This document shows positions 1 through 15,600 of a stretch of DNA of 64,000 bases, in pieces. Position 1 is the stretch's first letter; each line of letters starts with the position of its first letter. The position numbers and the translations under genes were made by a program. The DNA is from Phoronis australis (Eukaryota > Phoronida > Phoronidae), in contig NMRA01000140.1 of the NCBI GenBank assembly GCA_002633005.1, forward strand, positions 546,367-610,366, read 5' to 3'. A model generated the notes under the pieces. It was not told the origin of the DNA. It searched no databases and saw nothing but the letters and a program-made list of their open reading frames with translations.

Positions 1-26
1 CCGGTAGTCAGAATCATCCTAAAGTC

Positions 27-283
27 NNNNNNNNNNNNNNNNNNNNNNNNNNNNNNNNNNNNNNNNNNNNNNNNNNNNNNNNNNNNNNNNNNNNNNNNNN
101 NNNNNNNNNNNNNNNNNNNNNNNNNNNNNNNNNNNNNNNNNNNNNNNNNNNNNNNNNNNNNNNNNNNNNNNNNNNNNNNNNNNNNNNNNNNNNNNNNNNN
201 NNNNNNNNNNNNNNNNNNNNNNNNNNNNNNNNNNNNNNNNNNNNNNNNNNNNNNNNNNNNNNNNNNNNNNNNNNNNNNNNNNN
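27..283. other. Assembly gap (257 N)
   Basis: Run of N. It lies in the ANO7-like gene just downstream (minus strand) of the last visible exon at 559-613, so the next exon may be hidden here or lie beyond the left edge. Confidence 0.99.
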
Positions 284-558
284 TGATGTTTTATTTTTTC
301 ACTTTTTGCCAAAGTAGGACTAAATAAATGCTATATAATTTTTAGACATCAATACCACAGCTGCTATCAGACAATGATTCTGGAAAATTGTGGGCATTCC
401 TAACAACATTAAAAGCCCATGAAGAAGTCTAATTTTGGCAATTCTTTTTGTCCAAAAATGGTTCAATTTGCAGTAGGACCAAACACCTGAGAGAGGAACA
501 CAATCACAGTGACTATAATTTCAAAAACAGTTGATTTTTTCAATGAGATCAAACTCAC

Positions 559-613
559 TTGTTCATTGCGAAGACCAAATATGTGATTGTAGTTGCCTGG
601 GTAACCAACAAAC
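559..613 (-). CDS. ANO7: ANO7-like exon 14 (last visible)
   Basis: Fifty-five bases coding [18 protein letters not shown] between TTTCAG and GTGAGT. It is the loop after TM5, and the expected ECxxGGCL block would follow in the next exon, off the window or in the N gap. Confidence 0.9.
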
Positions 614-3600
614 CTGAAATAAAGTTACAGAATTGATTAGTGAACAAAATGTCACATACTTACTTAACTACTACTTGATTTTTCATAACCTAAGGGTTTG
701 CAATAGGGAACAGCTATCATTATTGGTTTAAGGCAGAGTCAATTTTTTGCATAATGTTGCTTATAAATACAGTATATTGATTACATCATCTTAATAGATT
801 ATTACCAATGTTCCCCAGAAGAGGTCATTAAAACTTTCTTGCGGTTATGCACATTTAAGAGAATGTGCTGAACAAGGACGATCATACAAAGTCAAGCTTA
901 CAACGTGGCAATGTTGTTTCATGATTTGATTCTTATTTCAAAATAAATTAAAAAATCAATCCAATCCATAAGAACAACAACAATATGGAAACAATGCTAG
1001 AGTCTTCCACAATCATATTCAAATTCTTGTAAAATCGTGACTGGGGATGTATTACGGAAAGCAAATTTCTTACATTAAGTTGATAAAGAACACGCAAGAC
1101 CATGCAAAATAAGGTGTTGAGTCAAAAGTGAATGCTTTGCCAAGTAAACCAGGGATGTCACGTACACTAGCAAAATGGCTAGTCCTGCGATGAGACGCCT
1201 GCAAGTCTATTGATTCAGAAGTTGACTTATTGGTCAAAACCACTACAATGAGTCTATGGAAATAGTAGTAGTGCTCAGTAGTAGTGTGTAGTAGTAGCGT
1301 CTTTTTCACTTCATGTCATATAAAATACAAAACTAAAAATCCAGTACTTAGCGAATTAGGATAGGCCCTGTGAAGGACTTTACAGCCGGTTGACCCTGGG
1401 GCTACCCATAAATTATACAAACTAAACAAAAGATAGTAAATGTGGCGAACAAATTATCGGACAAGACAATAAAATTTTCACTCATAAACAAAGTTTAATT
1501 CTTATTAACAACAATAACAAGTTGAATTACTGGAGTAAAAATGCTACAATGATAGAGTTTATAGAAGTTGAATTGGAAGAAAAAAAACGCTACAATTTCT
1601 AATTCGTAAGCCAAATGCATTCTCGTGACGTATGTTTCGCGGAAATCTTGTGATTACAGAATGTAGCATGCTCGTGTAACTTGTAAATATCGGGACTTAC
1701 TTCCCCTTAAAGAATCCAATATAAAAGATGGATGAGTAGAAGTTAACGAACTGAAATATGAACACCTTGAAAGTCAGCTGGTCTTCAAACTCCGTCTGGG
1801 TACGATGCATTTCTGAAACGACATGACGGGTTTCGCTGTTAAATTTTCAACGATTTCATTAATTAACAAAAATTTGTTGCAGGCATTCATTCACGTTAAT
1901 ATAACCCAATTGGAGTTCCGTTTTTTCAAAAAGGAATTCAAATTAGGTACATGTAGTTGACAAGAGTGTCATGCACAAAAGGGACTTGAAACTAACATAC
2001 TTGTTCAAGAACATTAGCAGGACTTTTCAAATGCTAGCAAGAAACTTATTCGTTCAAACAGGTGCAGTCTAAAGACACTATTAAAGGGACACTAAGCCCA
2101 GTTTTGATGATTTCCACCTATCCTCGTTCTGTCACCTGCTAATTCATCATTGGCGTCAATCTTCCAAGTTAAAGGCAGAAGTCAAGTAAAAACTCATACT
2201 TCCTATGTCACAGGTTGGACATTACGGTCCTTGGTGGGTGGTCTTTTCTTACAGTTGCCATGTAATTTGCTAAGACGTGTAGGTCACGCTTGCTTGTTTA
2301 GTAGACATTAAAAGGAGTTTTCAAATTTTCCTTCAAACTTTTGCGGGTTGTCAAGGGTTAGAGAGCATTATTTCGTTTCAGAGAATTAGATGGGAAAGTT
2401 GTTTTTAGTATTCTATTATAAGATCAAAACCAGGTTTGGTATCCTTTTAAGCAATTTAGACTGCTTTTAAACAAATCGTTCGCGTAGATGCTGCAAAGAT
2501 TTGTGTATTGTGGTAGCAATCGAATAGGCAGTTTAGGAAAAGTGAAGGTAAAAACAACTGAAAGTAATCAACCACTACCCAGAAATAAAACAGAAGTCAA
2601 CTTATAAGGCAAAAGTATATTTTGGACTTCTTCAGTGACCCAAAATGAATGTAGTGAATTAAATTTCGTAAAAATTGAACACAAGTAATTCGATTCTTCG
2701 CTTAACTCGAACAAAATTTAACGACACAATCGTCTTAGTTTATACATGTACTCGAACTATGATTTTGCCTAAAATCTCGATTTGGTTAGATTCAAATTAC
2801 ACACAGTTTGACTCATAGTTACATGGTTATTGATAAATATATCACTCAGCACAAATCAACAAGATCAACATTGAGTACGTACCCCACTGTGTCAGTTTAA
2901 GCGCCAATTTTTCGTAGACTCTCCCTAGCACCATGATGAAGATCAAGTTGACACATGCTGATGTGAGGCTAGCTATCAACATCGCGCGTGGCCGGAAAAA
3001 TTGGTTTTGAAACAGTGGGATGGCTATGAGCACGCGATAGAGTATGACAGCAACGATGAATATGAGGACGAGGATTATCTGCAATGGATTGTGGGATATC
3101 GGTCAGACAAGCAGAATGAAACCAACCAATCAAACCGGAGAATGTACAACTACGGTAAAATCACACCAATCTACGACATGATATGGCCGACAAGAGAATA
3201 TTTACTTTGATATTCTCATTGTTTCATAAAAGATAAATAGCACCAAATAAAGACTTTATCATTTTTAAAGATTTAAACAATAGCTACCATCAGACAGTGA
3301 TTCTGAAAAATTGTGGAAATTTCGTAACAATGATAGAATTTGAAGCTATAAAAATGAAAAAGACCATTTTTGGCAAACACTTTTGTTCAGTAATAAATTA
3401 TCAAGACTTTACCTTTTATTTGCAGCCAACAAGAGGCGAGGAACATGTGTATCCCACAATTCTCTAAATGTGAAAAGGTCAATGGTCAACTAGCAGAGAT
3501 CAGCCATTTTAAAAAATTTAGCAGTGAAGGAAATTGGAAGAAAACTGAGTGCACTTAGAGAACTAGCCAAAAAGTTTGTTATTAATACTGACCATTGTCG

Positions 3601-6600
3601 AGGATTACTGCAAATAATTTCCAAAGCATTACGTTCAAGTTTTATGTGAATTCCAGTAGCTTAGTTACATTTTCCGTAAAAATTATCCAGACAACTGCAT
3701 CATGATGCTGTGCACTCATAAAAGCACACCAGCACAGAGGACTGTGATCAATATTTTCCATTTTTTTTGGTTGCATAAACAACTTGTTTTACTTGGCATG
3801 TGGGTAGTAGCAGTAGCCATACTCGTTTCATCACATGACTGCACACTTGCTGTGAACATGCTGGTCTACTCTATATGACAGTTTACCCTGCGCCGAACTA
3901 ACCATTATCGAAATGGCAGCCATGCCAGAAAGGATTCTGGGTATTCTGTCTTTCTGCGGAAAGTGTGGTTCTCTAATTCCAGTTATAGGATTTTTTTCAA
4001 ACGTTGGGGCCAGCGCACAAAATTCCGGTCGTGGTCGTTCCTGCAAAAGTTAAACAAATTCAAAAAATCTATTAAATGCACCCATGCTGTTGATTAGAAA
4101 TTGGTTTCAAATTTCATGAAGAACTACCACGGAACTCGTCAGATACAAATGCAAACATTACACAGTTGCAACTAGGAGGCACAGAGATAATCAAATCTGA
4201 TGGAAAACGTATGCGTGCCATCCAATCCATAATAGAAACATGACATCTGCAAAATTTCATGAACATCCATCAAAGGGTTTTGGAGATATGGCAATAAATG
4301 CTGAATAGATGCCAGACAGCCGGCAGGCAGCCGTACAGAGATAACAGCAATATGCCTGCACAAGGAAGAAACCAAACTCTTATCTGGAGAAAAATTGAGA
4401 CGACTAAGTTTAAGTATTAATAAGCGTTTTTCGAGATTTTCACACTGATGCCACCAGCATAAAGCCGTGCCCTCTAGTGTTAGTTACCTCCTCCTCTTCA
4501 AAGTCCATACAGTCCCAGTGATGCGTCAGACTGGCATTTTTCCTCTTCCAGTACTCCAGGAACGTAACGGCTAAAACCAGCAACAATGTTTAATGACTCT
4601 GATCTTCCTACTGTTCACATTTAACTCTGCTCTTGGAGAAATAGTTAAATGTCCACCAGCATCCCCTGATTTTGTTTCATCTAATGCTTTTAGAAAGCTG
4701 TTTTCTTTAAAATTATTTCCAGAAATAAACGGATCTGACCAACTGAGGATACAATATGGCGAACAAGAGCAATAATGTTATTGGTCACATTTTATCCATA
4801 AAAGATGTTAGCAATAATGCTTTGCCAAGTTCAATTTCTATACTGTAGCTACCTCCAATGTCATGAGGCACTGTCAATATTCAAAGTGTTATAAACCATT
4901 GAAAAATGAAAAAGAGCACTTTTCGCAATATTTGTCTGGAACTGGTGAGAATTAAAAAAAAAAAACATTTTCTAGGTCTTTCGAAAAAACGTGCAAAGAT
5001 CTGACTGTCGAATACCAATTTTGACTGGAAGACAATTTAGAAGCTGCGTCAGCACATCTCCATCCCAGCAACACATTATTACAACTTTAATTTTATTCAG
5101 TGATAAACAAAATCATTAAATCAACATTATTTGCCAAACAAATTCAAAGCTATGAATAGAGTTCAAATTAAAAGGCACAAGACAGAAAATAGTCTTGCTT
5201 CAGGTCAAAATGCAGGTTATACCAACAGTCAAATTCTAAACTGCGCTACCAGTGCAGATAGTCTTACCCCAGAAGGCCATAAAGACAGCGAAGAACACCG
5301 TGCCAGCGTGATCAAACAAGTAGCTAATGCGAGTGTAGATGCAGACGTCTGACAAGTTCCAGTACTGGCATCCGACCTTTTCATCACACAAAGGACACAT
5401 CAGAAACGCGCCACCACTGTCACAAACTTCATTACTGAAACACATAACAAACTACAGTACTCGTAAAACTTCTCAATTTGGGATACAAATACCAGCTAAA
5501 AGTGTCACATTTCTAGTGATCAAACGATTACTACATTTTTGCAAATGCTCAAAAGTTTACGAAATGTTGTTTCTTGGTAACAGCTACATGATGCAAACCA
5601 TGCCAAGAGCAAAGTAAATATTCTTGGAAAAATTATTGAGAAAATTATGTCCTAAACTGGAGACTTTCAACCGTAATTTACGCAATTAAGGATGACGTCG
5701 AAATTCAAGTTTTGCCGTGAAACTGTGAATAAATTTCTTATCAACTAGAACCCGTTTCAATTCTACCCAAAAGTGACAAAAAAAATCTCGACGTTGTTGC
5801 TCCATACATGTTGTTGAAGTTGGGCTTATTTTACTTTGCAAGTCCATTATAATTCCATAAATCAACAATAAGCAGCTAGATTCAATGATTTAACGTAAAT
5901 TAAAACTCTCTCACTATGACCGGCTAATGTCGACAACAGTTCGAAAAAAAAAATTGCCAAATAAATTCTGGCAAGAAATTTGTCCAAACTTCGCAAAGTC
6001 TGCCTGGTTCAGTTTGGAAACTACATTGTAATAACACAAGAGTAATCAAGTGAGGTCCATTGGTTATAAACCCAATAATGCAGTGGTGTACCAAGCATGT
6101 GTAATGTTGTGCTTACAACATACATCATCAACGTTCACTTAATAACTACAACTGTTTATTTCAATGGGTTAGACTTGCAACCTGAGAGCCTGTAGATCAT
6201 TGATTTGTTCTCAAGCCAACAGGGAAAACTCTACCGTTGTAGTAAGTAGAAGTATATGTAATGTGATATTCAGGTCACAGATGAAACAAGAACAATAAAA
6301 TATATGACAAAGACGGACCAAATTCGTTTTTAGTAAAGACAGAGCAATCAACAGGATATTCCAAGCAATCTGGTACACACCAAAAATTCATTTTTATGCA
6401 ATACTGATATGACCTTAACTCATCATACAATGCTGACCTACTTCATTTCATAATCCATATTTTCAAATATCCTGGGAATTACAGAATATGCCAATTCATC
6501 TCCAACTTACGCTGGTGTGTCCTGAAACATGGTGGCCAATCCATATACGAAGACAAGAACACCCACAACAGAGGCGGGGAGGAGCCACGCAGTGTAGAAG

Positions 6601-9600
6601 CCCAGCCAGGCGAAGTAGATGCCAATCTTCTCACCAAAGTACTCCCTTATATGGTCAAGAGGCTGGTACTTGTACCACATGCCCCAGCGTGCCCAGTACT
6701 CACGCAATATTTGACGAGGGTTCAGGCTTTCTAACGATGCATAGTTTTTAGGTTTTTCATAAGGGCCCTGAAATAAATAGTACGTTTGCTATGAAACTAT
6801 GTCTGTAATGAGTATTTAAGTACATCATTTTTGGCATGTTGAAATTTGCTTTATCCAAGTTCAGAGCTACAGGTTTCGGAGCTCTGAAAGTGCTCACTTT
6901 AATGATATTTCAACTTACATCATGTAACGGGAAGGCTGCTTGGAATACATTTTCCTCCAGGAGGCGCTCAATTCCAATCTCAGCTCGTTTACGTTTTCCA
7001 TATGCCGTGGTGGATAAAATCTCCCATAAAACTCGGCTTCTTTGAGTATCAGAAAAGTATCTAGCATGATCATCACTTCCTAGGAACCTTTAAGTAANGC
7101 CAGCATGATCAAACAAGTAGCTAATGCGAGTGTAGATGCAGACGTCTGACAAGTTCCAGTACTGGCATCCGACCTTTTCATCACACAAAGGACACATCAG
7201 AAATGCGCCGCCACTATCACAAACTTCATTACTGAAACACAAAACAAACTACAGTACTCGTAAAATTTCTCAATTTGGGATAATAATAACAGCTAAAAGT
7301 GTCACATTTCTATTGATCAAACGATTACCACATTTTTGCAAATGCTCAAAAGTTTACGAAATGTTGTTTCTTGGTAACAGCTACATGATACAAACCATGC
7401 CAAGAGCAAAGTAAATATTCTTGGAAAAATATATTTGTTGAGAAAATTATGTCCTAAACTGGAGACTTTCAACCGTAATTTACGCAATTAAGGATGACGT
7501 CAAAATTCAAGTTTTGCCGTGAAACTGTGAATAAATTTCTTATCAACTAGAACCCCTTTCAATTCTACCCAAAAGTGACAAAAAAAATCTCGACGTTGTT
7601 GCTCCATACATGTTGTTGAAGTTGGACTTATTTTACTTAGCAAGTCCATTATTCCATAAATCAACAATAAGCAGCTAGATTCAATGATTTAACGTAAATT
7701 AAAACTCTCTCACTATGACCGGCTAATGTTGACAACAGTTCGAATAAACAAATTGCCAAATAAATTCTGGCAAGAAATTTGTCCAAACTTCGCAAAGTCT
7801 GGCTGGTTCAGTTTGGAAACTACATTGTAATAACACAAGAGTAATCAAGTGAGGTCCATTGGCTATAAACCCAATAATGCAGTGGTGTACCTACCATGTG
7901 TAATGTTGTGTTTACAACATACATCATCAACGTTCACTTAATAATAACTACCACTGTTTATTACAATGGGTTAGACTTGCAACCTGAGTGCCTGTAGATC
8001 ATTGATTTGTTCTCTAGCCAACAGGGAAAACTCTATCTATGGTAACTAGATGTGCATGTAATGTGATATTCAGATCACAGATGAAAAAAGCACAAGAAAA
8101 TGTTGCTATGACAAAGACGGACCAAATTAATTTGTTTTTAGTAAAGACAGAGCAATCAACAGGATATTCCAAGCAATCTCACTGGTACACACCAAAAATT
8201 CATTTTTATGAAATACTGATATGACCTTAACTCATCACACAATGCTGACCTACTTCATTTCATAATCCATATTTTCAAATACCCTGGGAATTAACAGAAT
8301 ATGTCAATTTGTCTCCAACTTACGCTGGTGTGTCCTGAAACATGGTGGCCAATCCATATACGAAGACAAGAACACCCACAACAGAGGCAGGGAGGAGCCA
8401 CGCAGTGTAGAAGCCCAGCCAGGCGAAGTAGATGCCAATCTTCTCACCAAAGTACTCCCTTATATGGTCAAGAGGCTGGTACTTGTACCACATGCCCCAG
8501 CGTGCCCAGTACTCACGCAATATTTGACGAGGGTTCAGGCTTTCTAACGATGCATAGTTCTTAGGTTTTTCATAAGGGCCCTGAAATAAATAGTACGTTT
8601 GCTATGAAACTATGTCTGTAATGAGTATTTAAGTACATCATTTTTGGCATGTTGAAATTTGCTTTATCCAAGTTCAGAGCTACAGGTTTCGGAGCTCTGA
8701 AAGTGCTCACTTTAATGATATTTCAACTTACATCATGTAACGGGAAGGCTGCTTGGAATACATTTTCCTCCAGGAGGCGCTCAATTCCAATCTCAGCTCG
8801 TTTACGTTTTCCATATGCCGTGGTGGATAAAATCTCCCATAAAACTCGGCTTCTTTGAGTATCAGAAAAGTATCTAGCATGATCATCACTTCCTAGGAAC
8901 CTTTAAGTAAAGATGAGATAAAGACGATGTAAGTGCAAGCACTTTCAAGTGTATTGCCTGCACACAATATACCCTTAAACAGGTATGTTGTGCGCACACG
9001 TGATTGTCACTGACAGTCATTTGAAATTACAGAATTGGCGCAAATCAGACAAAGGGCGTGTCAATTGATTTTAAAAATTCACCAAATGAATTTAATGGGC
9101 GGTCACAGGCAAATGAATTTAATGGGCGGTCACAGGCAAAGGTAAATGCCAGCACTGATTGTGCAGTATTTTCAGAGAATGGACAGAGCTATTGATTGAC
9201 CGACACACACTGGCAAGTTGGCTGATAGATATTATGCAAGCTTGGTAAAATTATGTTAAATATTCTCCAGTTTGGCCAGTCTCTAAAATTTGGGACATAG
9301 AAATTGTAGTCAAATTGATTTTTTTTGATTCTGAAGATTGAATCATTTTGGACATTGCATTTTTGTATCGACAGACTCTTAATATAGACTTCATAAAATC
9401 ATCAAAAATAGCTGGCAATGCGACGTTTTCATGGGTCCTAATATTGTGTACCATTGAGGAGACGGATGGTTTGTCGTTGATCGCAATTCTTGATTTTGGG
9501 ACAGTCAATATTGTTTACTAACTTCTAAAACTTGGTACAAGGTCTTACCTTGAGCAAAAAAATTAATTTTTGACCGTTCCAAATTGGAGAATTTTTTCCG

Positions 9601-12600
9601 TACTCAAGCTTACAGACAAATACTTATTAAACATCACACAGTAATTCACAGGGCTTGGAATGACTAATGACAAAAAAGAGGAAAATTTTCCACGTGATGT
9701 GTCATTCCACAAATAAGCTTGTGTGAAATAATTTTTGTGTTGTAAAATTTAACTGAAATATTTTTACATATTAAAAAAAGTCAAAATAATTATAAAAACA
9801 GAGGTGAAATAAGGAAACTGGAAATCAAATAAGAGGAAATCAAAACTAAGAAAGAGGAAATCCTTTTAAAAGAGGGAAATTCCAAGCCCTGAATTCAACT
9901 ATTACAGCCTACGTACTTGGCTAACTTGGATGTCTTGAACTGGCAGGTGTAGTAATCAGGTGGATTGTTTGGCACCTCGTTAGCCATCATATTGGGTACA
10001 TGCATCTTCTCGAGGAGTCGACTGGACCAGTTACTGGCAGGGTTAGGATGTTGCTGGAGGGGGCAGGAGGTGAATTAGAACAATGCACAACTACGCATAC
10101 GTCAGTTAGATAAGTAACCAGGGGCAAAAATACGATAACAAAACAACCAAATAATTATACCGAAAATGATGGATTGACAAACACTCGCGGTATCAGTGCA
10201 AATACAAGCACAAACATAAGCTTTGTCTAATTTCAAATTAGGAACACACACATTAAACTGATAATGACCGATACTCAACGCATTAGATGAGTCTAAACGT
10301 CTATCTAAATAGCAGGTTCTGCAGCAGGAAATCCTCTCACTGTGAAGACAACTACGTAAAAATGTCTTCAACCTAATCTCCAACTAAATACTAATATTAA
10401 CAATAAATTTGGTTTTCTATAGCTACATTCAGAGAATTCTTTTGCCAAATTTGAAGTAAGAAGTGGAAAACAAAAATGATGCTTAAGTGCAACACGAAAA
10501 TGACGTTTTGAAATTAATCAAATATCATCAGGTACAATAATTGACAGAAAACAAAATATCATAACAGAAGGGGAAATTCTGTTACCATGCATAACACTAT
10601 TTTGACTGTGAATCGAACTCACAGTGCTTTCCCACTGGAGGCAAAACTTCGCTTTTAACAAATTTGTGGTAAGTGGGAAAGGTTAACTCTGGTAGTTAAT
10701 CTGCAAGTGAATCTTCGCTGAAAATAGCAGGATTTGAAAGCGAAGCTTAGTTCGGTACTCATCGAAACTTCAGTATAGTGGGGAAGGTAGGAGCGAAACT
10801 GCAGCAAAGTTATTGGTAGAGATCGTGGCAACGATATAGGATCATGTGAGAGGCAATGTGATATACTGCTAAATGTGTTTTTAAATGTAGTGTCACCAAC
10901 GTGCTCTCAATGGATGTAAATAAATAAAATAATACACAGCTGATGATGAATGACGTTGATCATTTTCATAAACATGTCTGGTAAATGGCCGGAGAACAAT
11001 TTTCAGTTAGCCTCGAAACTGGCACTACTCAATACTCGAATGAGAGTACGAAAGAATTGCGCCGTCTGATGTTGACTGAATAACTTTGATATCACTGTCT
11101 AGTAGTAAGCAAAAAATAGTAAGCGAAGTTTCGGCAAAACTTCAGAGAACCAATGGGAAAGCACCATCAGGGGCTACAGGGAGTATACACTCACACTTGG
11201 ACACGCTAATATCACTCATCTGAATATGATTAACATCGAAACGTCCTTTCATACTGCACTCAAGCGTAGTTTTTTTTTCCTTTTCTTACATAGCTATATT
11301 CATTGACTAAATGTTAGTGGCTCACTAACAAACATTGCTAGGGTGCAAACTACCGTAGTCCAACCACCGCAATATCCAGAATTCTGCCTAAGGAGAGAAA
11401 ATGCTCAGCCTGTCAATCATCTACCATGCACTCACCAACCCTTCGCCATCATCCCTTACTATTGGCTGAGAAAATAACATGACAAATCGCGAAATGACAC
11501 AGAGGATACACAAGTCAGTCTATATTCTTGCTAAATACAAGTCACCAAAAATCTTTTCTTAATCATCAAAGAGACAGTCTCCGAAAGGATAATGTTAAGA
11601 ATTTCCCTCTTTCTATTCCTGGCCACCAGATTACCGATAACATGCAACCTTCCCAAGAAATTATCGTTACCTTATTTAGCCAAACGTTTTTCTAAAAAGT
11701 TCAATCTGTCTCAAGAGGTTTGCTTGAGTGACTAGTCTCGCTGGCATTCAGCAACTCACAATTAAAAACACAAATAATGACCATTGGGGGCGTGGTAATC
11801 GCTGAGGGGGCATTTAAATTGATCCAGTTTATTCCCATAAGAAAACACTGTGGAAAAAATATCTTAATACTTGTAACACAAAAAATATGGTAATATTCAT
11901 TACAAAAATCCATACAGATGTCAGTCAATGTATGTTTCATTCAAAGAATCTGAAAGTGAAAAAATATTAGTTTACAACAACGGATGTCTGTGACTTTAGA
12001 AAGCCACAGACACTGAGTTTAGAAATACAATTTTTAATTTCATATTAAATATGATATGCGTAAGAAATGAAGTAACAGCAACCATAAAAAGAACCAACAA
12101 TTGTGGCAGTCTCATCATCACTTGACAAAGCTTAATGTCTGATATCAAAATTGAAAATGGTGCTACGTGTACGTTTCCATCTACCTTATTCCCATTTATG
12201 ACAGCTCTACTGGTCTAATCGGCCTTTCCTTCATTAAGGGATCAGAAGCTACATTTTTTTGTAAAATGAGAACTATTAAGGCTACAGTCTACACCACCAA
12301 CTGCAAAATCGGCTTGAACAAATCAATCATAATTTTTCCACACAGTGAAACTAATGTTAGTTGCCAGGGAAAGCACACTCAAACCGCATAACACCTACAC
12401 AATGTCATTCATTTTTGAAAATTTCGCTATTAAATGACAAGGATTATACATCAACTGTCAATTCCTCGTGATTTCCAGTTCCTGAAAATAATCCAAGAAG
12501 AATTTCACCCCTCCACAACATATGCAATTCACTAGCATGTGATTAACAGTCAATTGTGAATATTCAGCCAGTGTTTGATCTGTCTCTCCTCGTCTCCCTT

Positions 12601-15600
12601 ATCCTCTCTCACTCGCCCTACCTGTAGTGGAGCCCTGAACTTCAGATCCTCAGCGTAGGCACACAGTATATCCCAGTGAGCAGACAGTTTGACGTAGTAG
12701 GTCATCTTCTTGTCACTCTGAACAATGTCCTGTAATACATACAATATTGCAGAGTAAACCTGAAGATACTGCCAGTGGCAAACGTGAAAAAAATAAAATT
12801 GCCACTAGGTGGCACACATCACACAGGTTGTTGAATCCATCCGAACATTCGGTTGTGTCGTCCCATCGATGATAGGAACATGTCTGCGAAATTTCATGAC
12901 CACTGTTTCATGTACAGCAGCAGACAGACGGCAGCGACAGCAGAATGCATTCACATAATTAATTATGTAATATATGATATATAATGTGCATAAAAGACTT
13001 GACTGCGATGTTGGACACTGAGATTCTTCAGTTTCCGCCACTCTCTTCACTTACAGGTTTAGTTTTTGACCATAATTTAAGAACAATTAACGAAACAATG
13101 AAATGCAAAAAATAATGTTCATTGCTAACTTCAATTTCAAAATTGAAACTTATCAGAAGTTGATTCTGTTTGATTAGGTGTGCCTCATTTTTATTCATCC
13201 ATTTAATATACATAATGTGCATTTCGCAATTATGAATACAAGACCTACACATTTTTTTAAAAAAAGATTATTTCTGTCCTTTAACAGACTGATTTTTTAA
13301 AGAAAAAATAACAAAAGGTGATATTTCAATCAAAAAAAGAAGTATGGACAAGAATCAAACATGTTTACATTTCAGCACCAAGATCCTCATTTTCATAACT
13401 ATCAAGTCATACCTGTTTTTGAAAAGTTACGACAGTGAACACCTAATTCTATAAATTAGAAAACAAACAGATGTTAAATACACTACTTGGGAATGTACAA
13501 AATTCTATCTATAGGTAGAACAAATTTTCCTGAAAAATTCCACGACTTTTCAGAAAAAATCAAAATTATTTCGACGTGGCACTATCTTATATTTCAGTCC
13601 CTGGCAACGTATCTTTTGAATGTTCAGGCCATCTGCAGGCATTACGAACCACTAGGCAGACATCCGCACTTATCAACAATATATTATTTAAATTGATGCA
13701 CGTCTCAATAATTTCCCTGCTACTGATTAAGGTTAATGCGAGGTAGGACAGCCAAGCTAATATCAATTATCTCTACAAGAGCGCTATCTCATCATCAACT
13801 CAGAATATCAGGAAATAGCAGATTTTTGTTTCGTAACGTATTTAGAAATTCTGCATGCCAGGTAATTGATATGGAGAAAAATCGGGCACAACTGCATTTT
13901 GTAAAATGAGTCACGGACATAATGCAAAATGTCTGCTGGTATTGTGATTTCACCAATGGTAAAAATGACAAAATTCTGAAAAATGATAACCAACAACACC
14001 TACATGTTAACTCAATACAAGGTCAATGACCCTTAGTTCCATTTTGTACAATGACAAGCACACTGCAGAATACTCCATAATCTACTGCACTTGGATTAAT
14101 TGCAGAAGGTTACAATGCTAAAAATTCATCATGCAACGACATTCCGTTTGTTATTTATAAAAACAACAGTTTTGTGTTCGATTGGTTTGCGCATAATGCT
14201 CTTAAATGACCTTCACAACCTGCTGGTAGAAATTTCTCCTCAAATCACTAAAATAATTACCAAAAATACCCCTTTTTCATTTTCAAGAGGTTCCAACGTT
14301 GTTGCGAATGCTCATTATTTTCAAAACATTATCTGGTGGTGGGTAGCGTACAAAACTTGATCATGGAAAATCACCTAATTTGGCGCTACACACATCACAA
14401 AAAACTTTCACATGCCACCATATTGTGGCCGAGATTGGCGACATTTCATGGTACTCCACTTCCAGCTAACGAATTCACTTAGTTATTTTGATTTTAATGG
14501 GGGTTTCATGCTGGTGACCAGGAACATGTACCGCGCTTGAAGAGTTAGAACAACAGTAGGGGTAGCACAATAGGTCTTATCAAAGCATACACACACACAC
14601 ATGGCTTATTGATTTCACCGGTTCTGAGTTCATTAAAACCAATGACAGATGATGGATAGGGCTTACTGATTCTGCCACCAACAGACGCCCTGATGACAGC
14701 ACTTAATAATATCACAATATCAAATTTTTCCAACCAGCTCCCGTACATTTTTAGGGTATTTGAGCATTAGTCATTTAATACCAAGAATAATTTTCTACAA
14801 AACTACAAGTCAGCATTCTCAATTCCAACAATATTACCAGTTTGAGGATGTTTGAACGTGTCAATACATGATATTCACAGCCAGCCGGCATAGTAGAAAA
14901 ATTCAAAATGCCATAACTGACAAGTGAATAGCATGCTAACACACATCAAATATCAGTTTGCAAGTTTTTCACATCTTTCCAGAATTTCTGTGCCAGTTGT
15001 TTTCAATTTCTTTCCTCTGTGTCCGATACAAGATCCAGGAATAAATCTTAATTGTTGTGTGTTAGCGTGTCCATGCTTTCTTCCTTTTTACAAAGACTAC
15101 GGGCTGCCAATACAAGAGTGCGTGACATTCTGAACATGTGAGAGGACTCTGACGAAGTTAGAATGGGAAGAAGCCGTGACTGTAGTCTTCAGTAGCACAT
15201 CTTACATTACAAAACACATATTAAGCAAGTATGAGGACATTTGATAGACTTATTTAATGCTCAAAACAATAACTGATTCCTTATTAGGTTTTTCTCTCTA
15301 CTTTAAAAATGTACTATAAACAACTACGGTGAAAACTGCCATGTCATAAATTGTATTTTCGAATGTATAGAGGTTCTGTGCTGCTATTGACCATCACAAA
15401 TGCTTTCCGTTTGGAATTGTGACTGTCAGTATTCTAAATAAATACATTTTTTCCTGTAAGCATCTTGTATGTATATGAAATAGTTATCATTGGTCACCAG
15501 GCACTAGCGGTTTATACCTTTGTTGGTAACCAAATCAGATTATACAAAGTATGCCAATTATTAAGAAATATGTACACACATGATAGTAGGCATCATTATA

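Larger units (their letters stand above)
5302..7097. repeat. Direct duplication, left unit
   Basis: About 1.8 kb matching 7099-8910 almost base for base, with scattered substitutions and short indels. It includes part of exon 9, all of exons 8 and 7, and their introns. The unit ends exactly at the single N. Confidence 0.9.
7099..8910. repeat. Direct duplication, right unit
   Basis: Partner of 5302-7097. It begins right after the single N at 7098 and runs to the last base shared with the left unit (TAAGTAA), after which only the right copy continues into unique intron. Confidence 0.9.

Noticed and set aside
19-312. 97-codon frame at the left edge
   Set aside because: Translated N.
5339-5617. 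92-codon plus-strand ORF and its copy at 7136-7414
   Set aside because: Opposite exon 9 and its intron; conserved only because the region is duplicated.
6488-6751. Plus-strand ORF opposite ANO7-like exon 8 (and its copy at 8301-8564)
   Set aside because: Shadow of the minus-strand exon, which has the conserved anoctamin protein and splice sites.
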